Part shown: positions 1 to 5,294 of the stretch, in pieces | How the letters are laid out: each line of letters starts with the position of its first letter | Numbering within the stretch: position 1 is the stretch's first letter | Assembly: GCA_046483505.1 (NCBI GenBank) | Contig: JAWODB010000009.1 | Span: 1-6,256, forward strand | Direction: 5' to 3' | From: BS750m-G62 sp046483505 | GTDB lineage: Bacteria; Planctomycetota; Phycisphaerae; FEN-1346 | DNA: 6,256 nt | Notes under the pieces: model-generated | What the model was told of the DNA's origin: nothing | Seen by the model: only the letters and a program-made list of their open reading frames with translations | Databases searched by the model: none | Made by a program: the position numbers and the translations under genes

Positions 1-314
1 AACGCTCGGCCCGCATCGCGTGCACCGGCACGCAGGGACGCATCGGCATCATTACCTCCTACGTGCCGGTGGCCGAGGACGCCAAGACCTATACGTTCAC
101 CGTCTGGGCGAAGGGCGAGGGCGAAAACGAACTCTTCGTCAACTTCGAGGAAGGCGCTCGCGGCCAGCGCCGCAAACGCATCGGCCCCGAGTGGGAGAAG
201 GTGACCGTCACCGGCACGCCGAAGCCGGACGGCAAACGGTTCCGCGTGTTCCTGTACGCCACGGGCAAAGGCACGATCTGGCTGGACGATGCGTCGCTGG
301 CGCCGGTGAAGTAG
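1..314 (+). CDS. Carbohydrate-binding-like jelly-roll domain, C-terminal end of a truncated gene
   Basis: The reading frame is open from the window edge (first full codon at base 3) to TAG at 312-314, giving the last 103 residues of a protein whose start lies outside. Visible features are alternating beta-strand segments (TYTFTVWAKGEGENELFV, then WEKVTVTGTP, then RFRVFLYATGKGTIWLDDASL) that match the pattern of CBM4/9-type (CenC-like) carbohydrate-binding jelly rolls: a 'Y.FTVWAKG' strand, a central W preceding a 'VTVTGT' strand, and the family-typical closing 'G.G.IWLDD.SL'. Such domains usually sit at the end of exported glycosidases or surface proteins and bind glycans, or act as accessory beta-sandwiches. 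The protein ends four residues after that closing strand, so this domain is the extreme C-terminus. The next + strand gene, 332 bases on, is a glycoside hydrolase-like protein, so a carbohydrate theme is shared. The catalytic or structural N-terminal part cannot be judged. A GTG at 63 in this frame is internal and not a credible start. Confidence 0.75.
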   Translation, partial: RSARIACTGTQGRIGIITSYVPVAEDAKTYTFTVWAKGEGENELFVNFEEGARGQRRKRIGPEWEKVTVTGTPKPDGKRFRVFLYATGKGTIWLDDASLAPVK

Positions 315-338
315 GAGGTCCCCGCGGCCACTCGCCGG

Positions 339-388
339 GTGGCCCGGCCGGCTTGTCCGGCCGGGAGAGCGGACCGACCCGGTTGGAC
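339..388 (+). repeat. Dispersed hairpin repeat, copy 1
   Basis: A perfect 9-bp stem (343-351 CCCGGCCGG, 357-365 CCGGCCGGG) closes on the 5-nt loop CTTGT. The unit begins GTGGCCCGGCCGG and ends GACCCGGTTGGAC (376-388). A second copy in the same orientation lies at 5146-5196: about 40 of 50 aligned bases agree, with one extra base in the loop. The stem halves and the distal GACCCGG block are the conserved parts, and the 11 bases between them have diverged. The pattern of paired conserved arms in two unrelated intergenic gaps suggests a REP-like dispersed element. I know of no named family for it. Confidence 0.65.
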
Positions 389-392
389 GAGG

Positions 393-482
393 CGGGTGGC
401 ACGCTTTCGCGCGTTCGCCGAAACGTGGGTCATGCGCGGCCGAAGCGCATGCGTTCGCCGAAGCGCGAAAGCATGCCACCCG
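393..482. repeat. Imperfect 20-bp inverted repeat with a nested hairpin
   Basis: The arms 393-412 and 463-482 are reverse complements with one mismatch (C402 against A473). Each carries the words GGGTGGCA and GCTTTCGCGC or their complements. Inside is a second hairpin, CATGCGC (431-437) with GCGCATG (445-451) around a 7-nt loop. A 12-nt direct repeat GCGTTCGCCGAA occurs at 411-422 and 451-462. The whole 90-bp block could fold into one long stem with internal loops, or as cruciform DNA. It has no coding capacity, so if mobile it would depend on proteins encoded elsewhere. A 15-nt piece of its right half (457-471) recurs at 5272-5286. Confidence 0.65.
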
Positions 483-499
483 GGACGCCGCCGGCGCCG

Positions 500-551
500 T
501 TGCCGTGCCTTCATCATTCGGCGTTCATCATTCCTTGTTCATCATTGCCGT
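500..551. repeat. Short 7/14-bp-period repeat, TTCATCA family
   Basis: TTCATCATT starts at 510, 524 and 538, exactly 14 bases apart. Read in heptads the run is TTCATCA, TTCGGCG, TTCATCA, TTCCTTG, TTCATCA, TTGCCGT, so a fixed heptad alternates with a variable one that also begins TT. TTGCCGT occurs both at 500-506, just before the run (with a 3-base interruption), and at its end (545-551). The run lies about 100 bases upstream of the next gene's start and does not look like a regulatory operator, because the copies are tandem with no dyad symmetry. On the other strand the fixed part reads AATGATGAA. Confidence 0.65.
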
Positions 552-568
552 TGCACCCCCGAATCTCC

Positions 569-596
569 TTGCCCTCGCTGCCTGCCCGATTAGACT
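569..596 (+). promoter_or_regulatory. Weak sigma-70-like promoter candidate for the 646 gene
   Basis: TTGCCC (569-574) and TAGACT (591-596) are 16 bases apart, each matching four of six positions of the standard -35 and -10 hexamers. The pair sits in a locally less GC-rich stretch about 50 bases before the ATG at 646. This would give a leader of roughly 43 bases that carries the GGAGG ribosome site. Matches of this quality arise by chance in a few hundred bases, so position is the main argument. Confidence 0.22.
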
Positions 597-645
597 ACCG
601 GTGACGATTGACGTTGCCTCACCCGGCTCTGCCTACGGAGGCCCC

Positions 646-1977
646 ATGCGTCTCGACCGCGTTCTTCCGCCGCCGGGGCCCTGCCTGCTGATGGTGGCGA
701 TGCTCTCTGTCGCGCCCGCCGCGGCCGACGTGCCGTCGCAGATCGGCGGCGGGAATATCATGGTCCGGCGCGACCTCTCCCGCGCCGAGCGGCAACTCAA
801 GACCTTGCGGGACCTCGGCTGCGGCATGTGCCGCATCCCCCTTTCGGAGTCCATCTACTTCTCGCCGCGCGACAAACAGCCGCACCCCGAGCAGTGCGAC
901 GCCCTCGTGCTCCTCTGCCGGCGCTACGGCGTCGAGCCGATCTTCCTGTGCGAGTACTACACCCGCTGGGCCGGGCCGCTGGGCGGATACGAAAAGTGGA
1001 AGACCGTCGGCCGGGCCCTGGCCGAACGCTTCCGACCGGACAGCCCGTGGCTGCGCTCCAAGGGCGTCCGCGGCTGGGGCGTGCGGTTCTACACCGCCGT
1101 CAACGAGCCGACGTGGAAGGCGAACAACCCGGAGCCGATCCCGCCCGACGCCTACGCCCGGGCCCTGGAGGGCCTGGCCGACGGCGTCCACGGCGTGGAC
1201 GCGAATCTTCGCGTCAGCCCCGGCGGGTACATCGAGGGCTCGCTCTTTCGCAACCGGAATCCGTACGCGAAGGCGGCCGCCCCGCTCTTCAACGCGGGCA
1301 AACTCCATTCCATCGATATTCATCGATACTGGGACGTGAAGCACGTCCCCTGGCAGGGCACGCGGAAGTGGTCGCTCCAGAGCCAGTTCGACCAGGTCCG
1401 GCGCGATTTCGGCATCACGGCCGAGATCGGCTTCCACACGACCGAGATGAACGTGAAGCGGCGCGAGATCTCCGAGACCGACGCCGCCCGCATGTTCCTG
1501 ACGGCCCTGTGGGACGCCCTCGGCGTCGTCGGCTCAGGCGGCAAGCGCGCCTCTGAGTTCGTCATGCCGTGGAACCTCTTCCATCCCGCGGCGAAGGACG
1601 AGCATTACGGCCTGTGCGAGGGACTCGACCCGTGGCGGCCGACGGCCCGCGGCAAGGTGCTGCGCCTCGTGTGCCGCCTCGCCAAGGGCATGGAGTTCGT
1701 CATCTGCCGGCCGCGCACGGCGGGCGAGTTCGTCCTCGAAGGCGGCGGCCGGCGGATGTGGGTCTGGCAAAACCGCAAGGCCTGGACGGGCCGGCCGGGC
1801 ACATCCTACACGGCCCAGCCGATCCCCGCCGGCGCGCAGGCGCTGGAGGTCTACCGCTGGAACTCGTGGTCCGGCCCGTGGCGGACCGTCGACGTGGCCG
1901 GCAAACGCTCCGTCACCGTCGACGGCCTGGAGGTCGGCGAGACGTATATGTTCGTGAGGGCAGACATCGAGCCGTAG
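646..1977 (+). CDS. Exported TIM-barrel glycoside hydrolase-like protein
   Basis: 443 residues, probably an exported glycan-cleaving enzyme; family and substrate cannot be fixed by eye. The ATG at 646 is chosen because GGAGG (637-641) lies four bases upstream and a Sec signal follows (hydrophobic LLMVAMLSVAPAAA, likely cleavage after A27). In-frame codons back to 505 would add residues without a signal peptide. The body looks like a clan GH-A (beta/alpha)8 barrel, in the style of GH5 or GH39: strand-like GCGMCRIPL at 59-66, then YTAVNEPTW with the clan Asn-Glu pair (N153-E154, expected acid/base), HRYWD at 226-230, and GITAEIGFHTTEMN at 256-269, where E260 (AEIGF, like the usual TE-G nucleophile strand) or E267 would be the nucleophile. 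FVMPWNLFHP and HYGL (305-323) close the barrel. From about 345 to the end there is a small beta domain (FVLEGGGRRMWVWQN, LEVYRWNSWSGPW) of the kind that follows clan GH-A barrels. The upstream carbohydrate-binding-like gene end supports a polysaccharide role. Confidence 0.72.
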   Translation: MRLDRVLPPPGPCLLMVAMLSVAPAAADVPSQIGGGNIMVRRDLSRAERQLKTLRDLGCGMCRIPLSESIYFSPRDKQPHPEQCDALVLLCRRYGVEPIFLCEYYTRWAGPLGGYEKWKTVGRALAERFRPDSPWLRSKGVRGWGVRFYTAVNEPTWKANNPEPIPPDAYARALEGLADGVHGVDANLRVSPGGYIEGSLFRNRNPYAKAAAPLFNAGKLHSIDIHRYWDVKHVPWQGTRKWSLQSQFDQVRRDFGITAEIGFHTTEMNVKRREISETDAARMFLTALWDALGVVGSGGKRASEFVMPWNLFHPAAKDEHYGLCEGLDPWRPTARGKVLRLVCRLAKGMEFVICRPRTAGEFVLEGGGRRMWVWQNRKAWTGRPGTSYTAQPIPAGAQALEVYRWNSWSGPWRTVDVAGKRSVTVDGLEVGETYMFVRADIEP

Positions 1978-2076
1978 GCCGCGGCGATACGCATTCACCT
2001 CATCGCTGATGTGCTCGGCGAATTCGTCAGGCTGCAGGCGCCCGTCCAGAAACGCGCCAAGGTGGCTCACGTCCAT
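1978..2076 (-). pseudogene. Possible 5' remnant of a lost small gene
   Basis: On the minus strand an ATG at 2076 follows a strong ribosome site (GGAGG, plus-strand 2086-2090) with a 9-base spacer. The first ~34 codons read like a real protein: MDVSHLGAFLDGRLQPDEF, then an acidic helix AEHISDEVNAY, with balanced composition unlike the arginine/proline-rich shadow frames elsewhere. The protein-like part ends where the convergent hydrolase gene stops (1977). Beyond that the frame stays open to 1534, but only as the antisense of that gene. It lies 65 bases downstream of the propeller gene on the same strand, so it could once have been its operon partner. The FLxG..xxxxF..xI..EV pattern resembles N-termini of small helical uncharacterised bacterial proteins, but I cannot name a family. 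Alternatives: a genuine 180-residue gene overlapping antisense, a short peptide, or chance. Confidence 0.35.
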
Positions 2077-2103
2077 TCCTGCGCTCCTCCCGCGCCTCGT
2101 TTC

Positions 2104-2140
2104 ACCGTGCCCTGCCCGTGGGAGGGAATCTCCGCACGGT
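2104..2140 (-). terminator. Hairpin just after the propeller gene stop, possible terminator
   Basis: ACCGTGC (2104-2110) and GCACGGT (2134-2140) are perfect 7-bp complements. Within the loop, CCT (2111-2113) pairs with AGG (2123-2125) and extends with CC/GG. The structure begins two bases beyond the TAG at 2142-2144 of the minus-strand gene, the usual place for a terminator or a 3'-end-protecting stem. No U-tract follows on either strand, so intrinsic termination is uncertain. Lying between convergent genes, it could serve both. Confidence 0.35.
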
Positions 2141-2141
2141 C

Positions 2142-5015
2142 CTAATCCTTCACGGCCTCCACGACCGTCCCGCGCCTTGACCACTCAACGCCCACCGTCC
2201 CCGTATACGAGCCGGTGACCTTGTCGCCGTCGGCGCGGGCGTCGAGGGCGTAGCGGGCGGCGAGGGCGCCGCGGGTCGCCTGGTTCGCCGCCTTCCAGCG
2301 GTCGGCGTGGAAGATGACCGTCGCCCGGCCGCGCACGGCCTCGCCCGTGACCTCCAGGTCCGACGCGTCCACCTCGTGGACGGCCGTGTTCATCCGCCCC
2401 GCCTTGGCGTGCGCCCGCAGCCGGCCGTCGCCGCGCCGCTGGAGGACCAGCGTGACGTACACGCGGTCGGGGTCCGGCCGGCAGTCGCGGGTGACGGCCC
2501 GCTCGAGCGTCACCACCCACAGCGTCACGTCGCCGTCGGTCGAGACGGTGCCCGTCGCGGGCCCCCGCACGTCGAACGGGTCGGCGGGCGGCGGGATGCG
2601 GCGGGTATACGTGCCCCGCCACTGGCTGTTCCGCGAAAGGTCCACCTCCCAGTCCTCCTCGTGGAAGCCGACGCGGACCCGCAGCGTGCCCGCCAGGCGG
2701 TCGCCGTCGAGGCGCGTGCGGTGCGCGTACACGGGCGCCCAGTCGGCCCGGGGATGGTCCTGGAGGCTCGCGCCGTCGGTGGGCCGGACGGCCCCGTCCT
2801 TGACGCGTCCGCCGGCGATGCGGAGGACGGCCTCCAGGGGCGCCCGGACCGGTGCGCTCGGCACGTACGGCTCCTCGAACCGCAGGGGCAGGCGCGTCAC
2901 CTCCGTCCCCGCCGGCTGCCGCAGGTCGTAACAGACGAGTTTGTCGAGCGTGCGGACGAACAGGCGGCCGTCGGCCACGGCCGGTTTGATGGGGCACATG
3001 TACCCGCCCGGCAGGGCGAGCGAGAGGCGGCCCGGCAGCCGCCGGAACCCGTCCTCGGCGTCCGTGAAGAGGAGCAGGCCGCTCGTCACGATCCGCCCGT
3101 CGCTGGCCACGTGCCACGTCCAGTTGTGGTCGCCGCCCGTCTGCTTGTAGATGTGCGGATGCGTATTGATGATTTTGCCGGTCGCGGCGTCCAGGCACGC
3201 GAACCCCGTGATCCGCGAGTCGATGTAAAAGTGGCCGCGGTGGGCGATGGGTGTGGCCCGGTGCGGCGGGTAGTGGACGGCGTCGGCCGTCCAGAGCGGC
3301 TTGGCGCCGGTGAGGGAGACGCGGAACGCCCCCGCCCGCATCCGGTCGTCGACGCCCTTGCCCTCGGCCTCGCTCAGGCCCTTCGTCACGTTGCCGCAGA
3401 CGATGGTCTCCCATACGGCGAGCGAGACGCCGGTCTTGCCGATGCGTCGGTCCTGCCAGAGGATGTTGCCGGAGTGCGGCTCGATGAGCAGGAGCCGCTC
3501 GTCCTCCGGCCCGCCCTCCGTGCGGATGTCCACGCCGCACGCCGTCACGATGTACGGTTGGCCGCCCAGGACGACGCGGGTGGGGACGGCGTCCCATCCG
3601 CAGGCCCGCTCGTGCCGCCACCGTTCCTCGCCCGTCTCGGGGTCGAGGCCGACGAGGGTCGTATCGGGATAGATGTGGAAGACGAGCGTGCCGCCGATGA
3701 CGACGGGGCTGAGTTCGCGGCTCCATCCGCCTTCGGGGGCGTACGATTTATCCTTTTCGTCGCGGCCTGTGCGGTGCCAGAGGAGGCGGCCGGTGTCGGC
3801 ATCGAGGCATCGGATGCCCCCGCCGCGGACGTACACCTTCCCGTCGTGGACGCAGGGGGTGAGCCCCTTGCCGCTCTTGCCGGAGTGGCCGCCGCCGAAC
3901 GTCTCCTGCGATTGCCACCGCCACAGGGTCTTGCCGGTGCGGGCGTCGAAGCAGAAGACGGTGTGGCGGACGGCGTCGAAGTGGCTCGCCACCAGGCCGA
4001 GCGGCGCCCCGCGGATGCCGAGGATGTGGCCGGTGGCTTCGGGGATCGCCCGCAGTTGCTCGAGGTCCGGGTAGTGGAAGTACGCGTACACCTTGCCGTT
4101 GGCGACGACCGGTCCGCCGAACGCCCCGTAGCCGATGCCGGACCAGTTGGCGGGGTAGAAGCCGAAGTCGACCTTGGGCCGGCCGCCCTTGCCGCCGGGC
4201 GTCAGTTCCTCCGCCACCCACACCAGGCGGGCATCGTGCAGGTTCGCGACCAACGGCTTGCCGCACGCGACGGCCGAGCCGTTCAGATAGGGGCCGCGCG
4301 CGGCCGGCCAGTCCTTGCCGTCGGCGTAAGCGGTGCCCTTGCGCGGGTTCCAGACGTCGTCGCGCCAGCGGCCGGTGACGGTGCCCTTGAAACGGTCGGC
4401 ACCGGCGCCGTAGGTGACGTCCTTGCCCTCGTATTGCCATGCCTCGAAGGTGCCGGCGAGGGCGCCGCCGTCGGGCGCGGTCGCATCGAGACGGATGCGG
4501 CGGACGGGGAACTTCGGCGGGCCCAGGCCCCAGTTGTTCGCCGTATCGGGCGGCAGGAGCCAGACGTCGAGCGTCCCCACGAGCCGCTTGCCGTCCCAGG
4601 CCAGCGGCGGCGGGGCGTCCACGAGGCGGGCCGTCAGGTCGCCCTTCTCGTACTGCTCGCGGAGCCGTCGCCACTCGTCGTTCTTGTAGGAATAGACGCC
4701 CATCCACTCGTCCTTGACCTCCAGCCGCTCGCCGCCGGCCCGATGGAAGACGAACGGGGCCGCCGGCGTCGGGTCGATGCGGTGCGGCAGGTTGTCGCGG
4801 CCGGGCAGCAGGGCGTAGCCGTGGTAGAACGCCCCGTCGCGGTGGTACAGGCGGACGACGAGGTCGAAGCGGCCGTCGAGGAAGTCCGGCAGCGCCAGTT
4901 CCAGGACACGGGCGGTCTCGGCGGCGCGCACCGCGGACGGAACGTTCGCCAAGGCAAGGGGTGCGAGGGCGGCGAGCAATGCGGCACGCATCAGGACGGG
5001 GCGAGGGCGGGGCAT
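2142..5015 (-). CDS. Exported PQQ-like beta-propeller protein with beta-rich flanking modules
   Basis: 957 residues. The ATG at 5015 is chosen because AGGAG (plus 5023-5027) precedes it by seven bases and a Sec signal follows (LMRAALLAALAPLALA, cleavage about residues 23-31, no lipobox cysteine). The frame runs open 80 codons further up, but through hairpin repeats. Residues about 295-700 form the propeller: blade signatures VFCFDARTGKTLWRW (353), IRCLDADTGRLLWHR (401), LVGLDPETGEERWRH (454), LLLIEPHSGNILWQD (508), FACLDAATGKIINTH (605) and LVCYDLR (693) follow the PQQ-repeat pattern of outer-membrane assembly factor BamB and quinoproteins. No PQQ-site Cys-Cys pair, haem CxxCH or other dehydrogenase signature is visible, so a binding or scaffold role is likelier than redox chemistry. 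The flanks, about 35-260 and 720-957, are beta-rich and share a recurring DG-x-L/V-x-G-T/S turn (141, 182, 770, 929). Similar PQQ-repeat proteins with variable flanks are common in Planctomycetota. The substrate is unknown, and neither neighbour gives a functional clue. Confidence 0.85.
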   Translation of the reverse strand: MPRPRPVLMRAALLAALAPLALANVPSAVRAAETARVLELALPDFLDGRFDLVVRLYHRDGAFYHGYALLPGRDNLPHRIDPTPAAPFVFHRAGGERLEVKDEWMGVYSYKNDEWRRLREQYEKGDLTARLVDAPPPLAWDGKRLVGTLDVWLLPPDTANNWGLGPPKFPVRRIRLDATAPDGGALAGTFEAWQYEGKDVTYGAGADRFKGTVTGRWRDDVWNPRKGTAYADGKDWPAARGPYLNGSAVACGKPLVANLHDARLVWVAEELTPGGKGGRPKVDFGFYPANWSGIGYGAFGGPVVANGKVYAYFHYPDLEQLRAIPEATGHILGIRGAPLGLVASHFDAVRHTVFCFDARTGKTLWRWQSQETFGGGHSGKSGKGLTPCVHDGKVYVRGGGIRCLDADTGRLLWHRTGRDEKDKSYAPEGGWSRELSPVVIGGTLVFHIYPDTTLVGLDPETGEERWRHERACGWDAVPTRVVLGGQPYIVTACGVDIRTEGGPEDERLLLIEPHSGNILWQDRRIGKTGVSLAVWETIVCGNVTKGLSEAEGKGVDDRMRAGAFRVSLTGAKPLWTADAVHYPPHRATPIAHRGHFYIDSRITGFACLDAATGKIINTHPHIYKQTGGDHNWTWHVASDGRIVTSGLLLFTDAEDGFRRLPGRLSLALPGGYMCPIKPAVADGRLFVRTLDKLVCYDLRQPAGTEVTRLPLRFEEPYVPSAPVRAPLEAVLRIAGGRVKDGAVRPTDGASLQDHPRADWAPVYAHRTRLDGDRLAGTLRVRVGFHEEDWEVDLSRNSQWRGTYTRRIPPPADPFDVRGPATGTVSTDGDVTLWVVTLERAVTRDCRPDPDRVYVTLVLQRRGDGRLRAHAKAGRMNTAVHEVDASDLEVTGEAVRGRATVIFHADRWKAANQATRGALAARYALDARADGDKVTGSYTGTVGVEWSRRGTVVEAVKD

Positions 5016-5054
5016 CGTGTGTCTCCTGCATCGAAGGACGTGGGAGCCGGTACG

Positions 5055-5083
5055 AGGATACCGCCTCGCCCCCCGCCCCGCAA
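5055..5083 (-). promoter_or_regulatory. Weak promoter candidate for the propeller gene
   Basis: Read on the minus strand, TTGCGG (plus 5078-5083) and TATCCT (plus 5055-5060) are separated by 17 bases, matching three and four of six consensus positions. The -10 is 40 bases from the ATG at 5015, which would give a leader of about 33 bases carrying the AGGAG site. The spacer is very G-rich. The spacing is ideal but the hexamers are weak. Confidence 0.25.
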
Positions 5084-5106
5084 TCGCGAAGCGGGCGGGC
5101 GGGACA

Positions 5107-5129
5107 CACTGGCGGGCAAGCCGCCAGTG
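5107..5129 (-). repeat. Perfect 9-bp hairpin, arm-CTTGC-arm type
   Basis: CACTGGCGG (5107-5115) and CCGCCAGTG (5121-5129) are exact complements around a 5-nt loop, GCAAG on the plus strand and CTTGC on the minus strand. On the minus strand it therefore has the same design as the repeats at 339-388 and 5146-5196: a 9-bp GC-rich stem with a CTTG-containing loop, followed by a pyrimidine-starting right arm. The arm sequences differ, so it looks like a related subfamily in the opposite orientation. It lies 92 bases upstream of the propeller gene start, just beyond the promoter candidate. Confidence 0.6.
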
Positions 5130-5145
5130 GCACCCGGGGACGTGT

Positions 5146-5196
5146 GTGGCCCGGCCGGTCTTGTCCGGCCGGAAGGAATCGTCGACCCGGCTCGAC
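5146..5196 (+). repeat. Dispersed hairpin repeat, copy 2
   Basis: This is the second copy of the element at 339-388: GTGGCCCGGCCGG, a loop with one extra base (TCTTGT), CCGGCCGG, then GACCCGGCTCGAC at 5184-5196. The stem is 8 bp (5151-5158 with 5165-5172), one pair shorter than in copy 1 because G365 corresponds to A5173. Both copies lie between genes on the same strand orientation. Here the element sits between divergent genes, upstream of both, so it cannot be acting as their 3' terminator. Confidence 0.65.
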
Positions 5197-5225
5197 ACGC
5201 GGGCCGCGCCGATTCCACCCGTCCG

Positions 5226-5255
5226 TTGCACGCCGGCACCGCCCGGTCGTACCAT
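5226..5255 (+). promoter_or_regulatory. Weak promoter candidate for nth
   Basis: TTGCAC (5226-5231) and TACCAT (5250-5255) are 18 bases apart, matching three and four of six consensus positions. The -10 ends 39 bases before the ATG at 5295. It follows the hairpin repeat, leaving the repeat outside the transcript. The evidence is spacing and location only. Confidence 0.22.
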
Positions 5256-5271
5256 GAGGGACGCGTGAGAA

Positions 5272-5290
5272 GCCGAAGCGCGAAAGGAGG
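5272..5290 (+). promoter_or_regulatory. nth ribosome binding site abutting a 15-nt repeat fragment
   Basis: AAAGGAGG (5283-5290) is a strong Shine-Dalgarno sequence four bases before the ATG at 5295, and it decides that start. The 15 bases GCCGAAGCGCGAAAG (5272-5286) are identical to 457-471 inside the large inverted repeat, so the leader of nth overlaps repeat-like sequence by the first bases of its ribosome site. The gene at 646 has the same GGAGG plus 4-base spacing (GGAGGCCCC before its ATG, against GGAGGCCGC here). Confidence 0.6.
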
Positions 5291-5294
5291 CCGC

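Larger units (their letters stand above)
315..645. other. Non-coding gap rich in repeats
   Basis: This 331-base gap between two + strand genes holds no convincing gene. Short open frames here have arginine/proline-rich translations and no ribosome site or domain pattern. In order it contains a hairpin repeat (339-388) with a second copy at 5146-5196, a larger inverted repeat (393-482), a 7/14-bp-period TTCATCA array (about 500-551), a weak promoter-like pair (569-596), and the GGAGG ribosome site at 637-641 of the downstream gene. I see no T-tract terminator after the stop at 314, although the 343-365 stem-loop, 29 bases downstream, could stop or protect the transcript. Confidence 0.7.

Noticed and set aside
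20..604. A + strand frame covering the first gene's end and the following gap.
   Set aside because: It is histidine/arginine-rich, crosses two inverted repeats and has no ribosome site. The carbohydrate-binding-like frame explains bases 1-314.
1311..1329. CATCGATA occurs twice in close succession.
   Set aside because: It lies inside coding sequence for SIDIHRYWD, and an 8-base direct repeat in codons is expected by chance and by residue repetition.
619..1437. Long minus-strand open frame across the hydrolase gene.
   Set aside because: Composition is that of a GC-driven shadow frame with no motif, and the + strand has a signal peptide, ribosome site and catalytic motifs.
2142..5015. PQQ-dependent dehydrogenase.
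   Set aside because: Blade signatures are present, but I see no adjacent-cysteine pair, haem-binding CxxCH or other quinoprotein active-site feature. A non-enzymatic PQQ-like propeller is the safer call.
2307..5294. A nearly 3-kb open frame on the + strand, antisense to the propeller gene and in frame with nth, which would give a 1236-residue fusion.
   Set aside because: Its translation is valine/arginine/alanine-rich without domains, while the opposite strand encodes recognisable PQQ blades. GC-ending codons on the minus strand remove stops from this frame. The real nth start is set by its ribosome site at 5283-5290.
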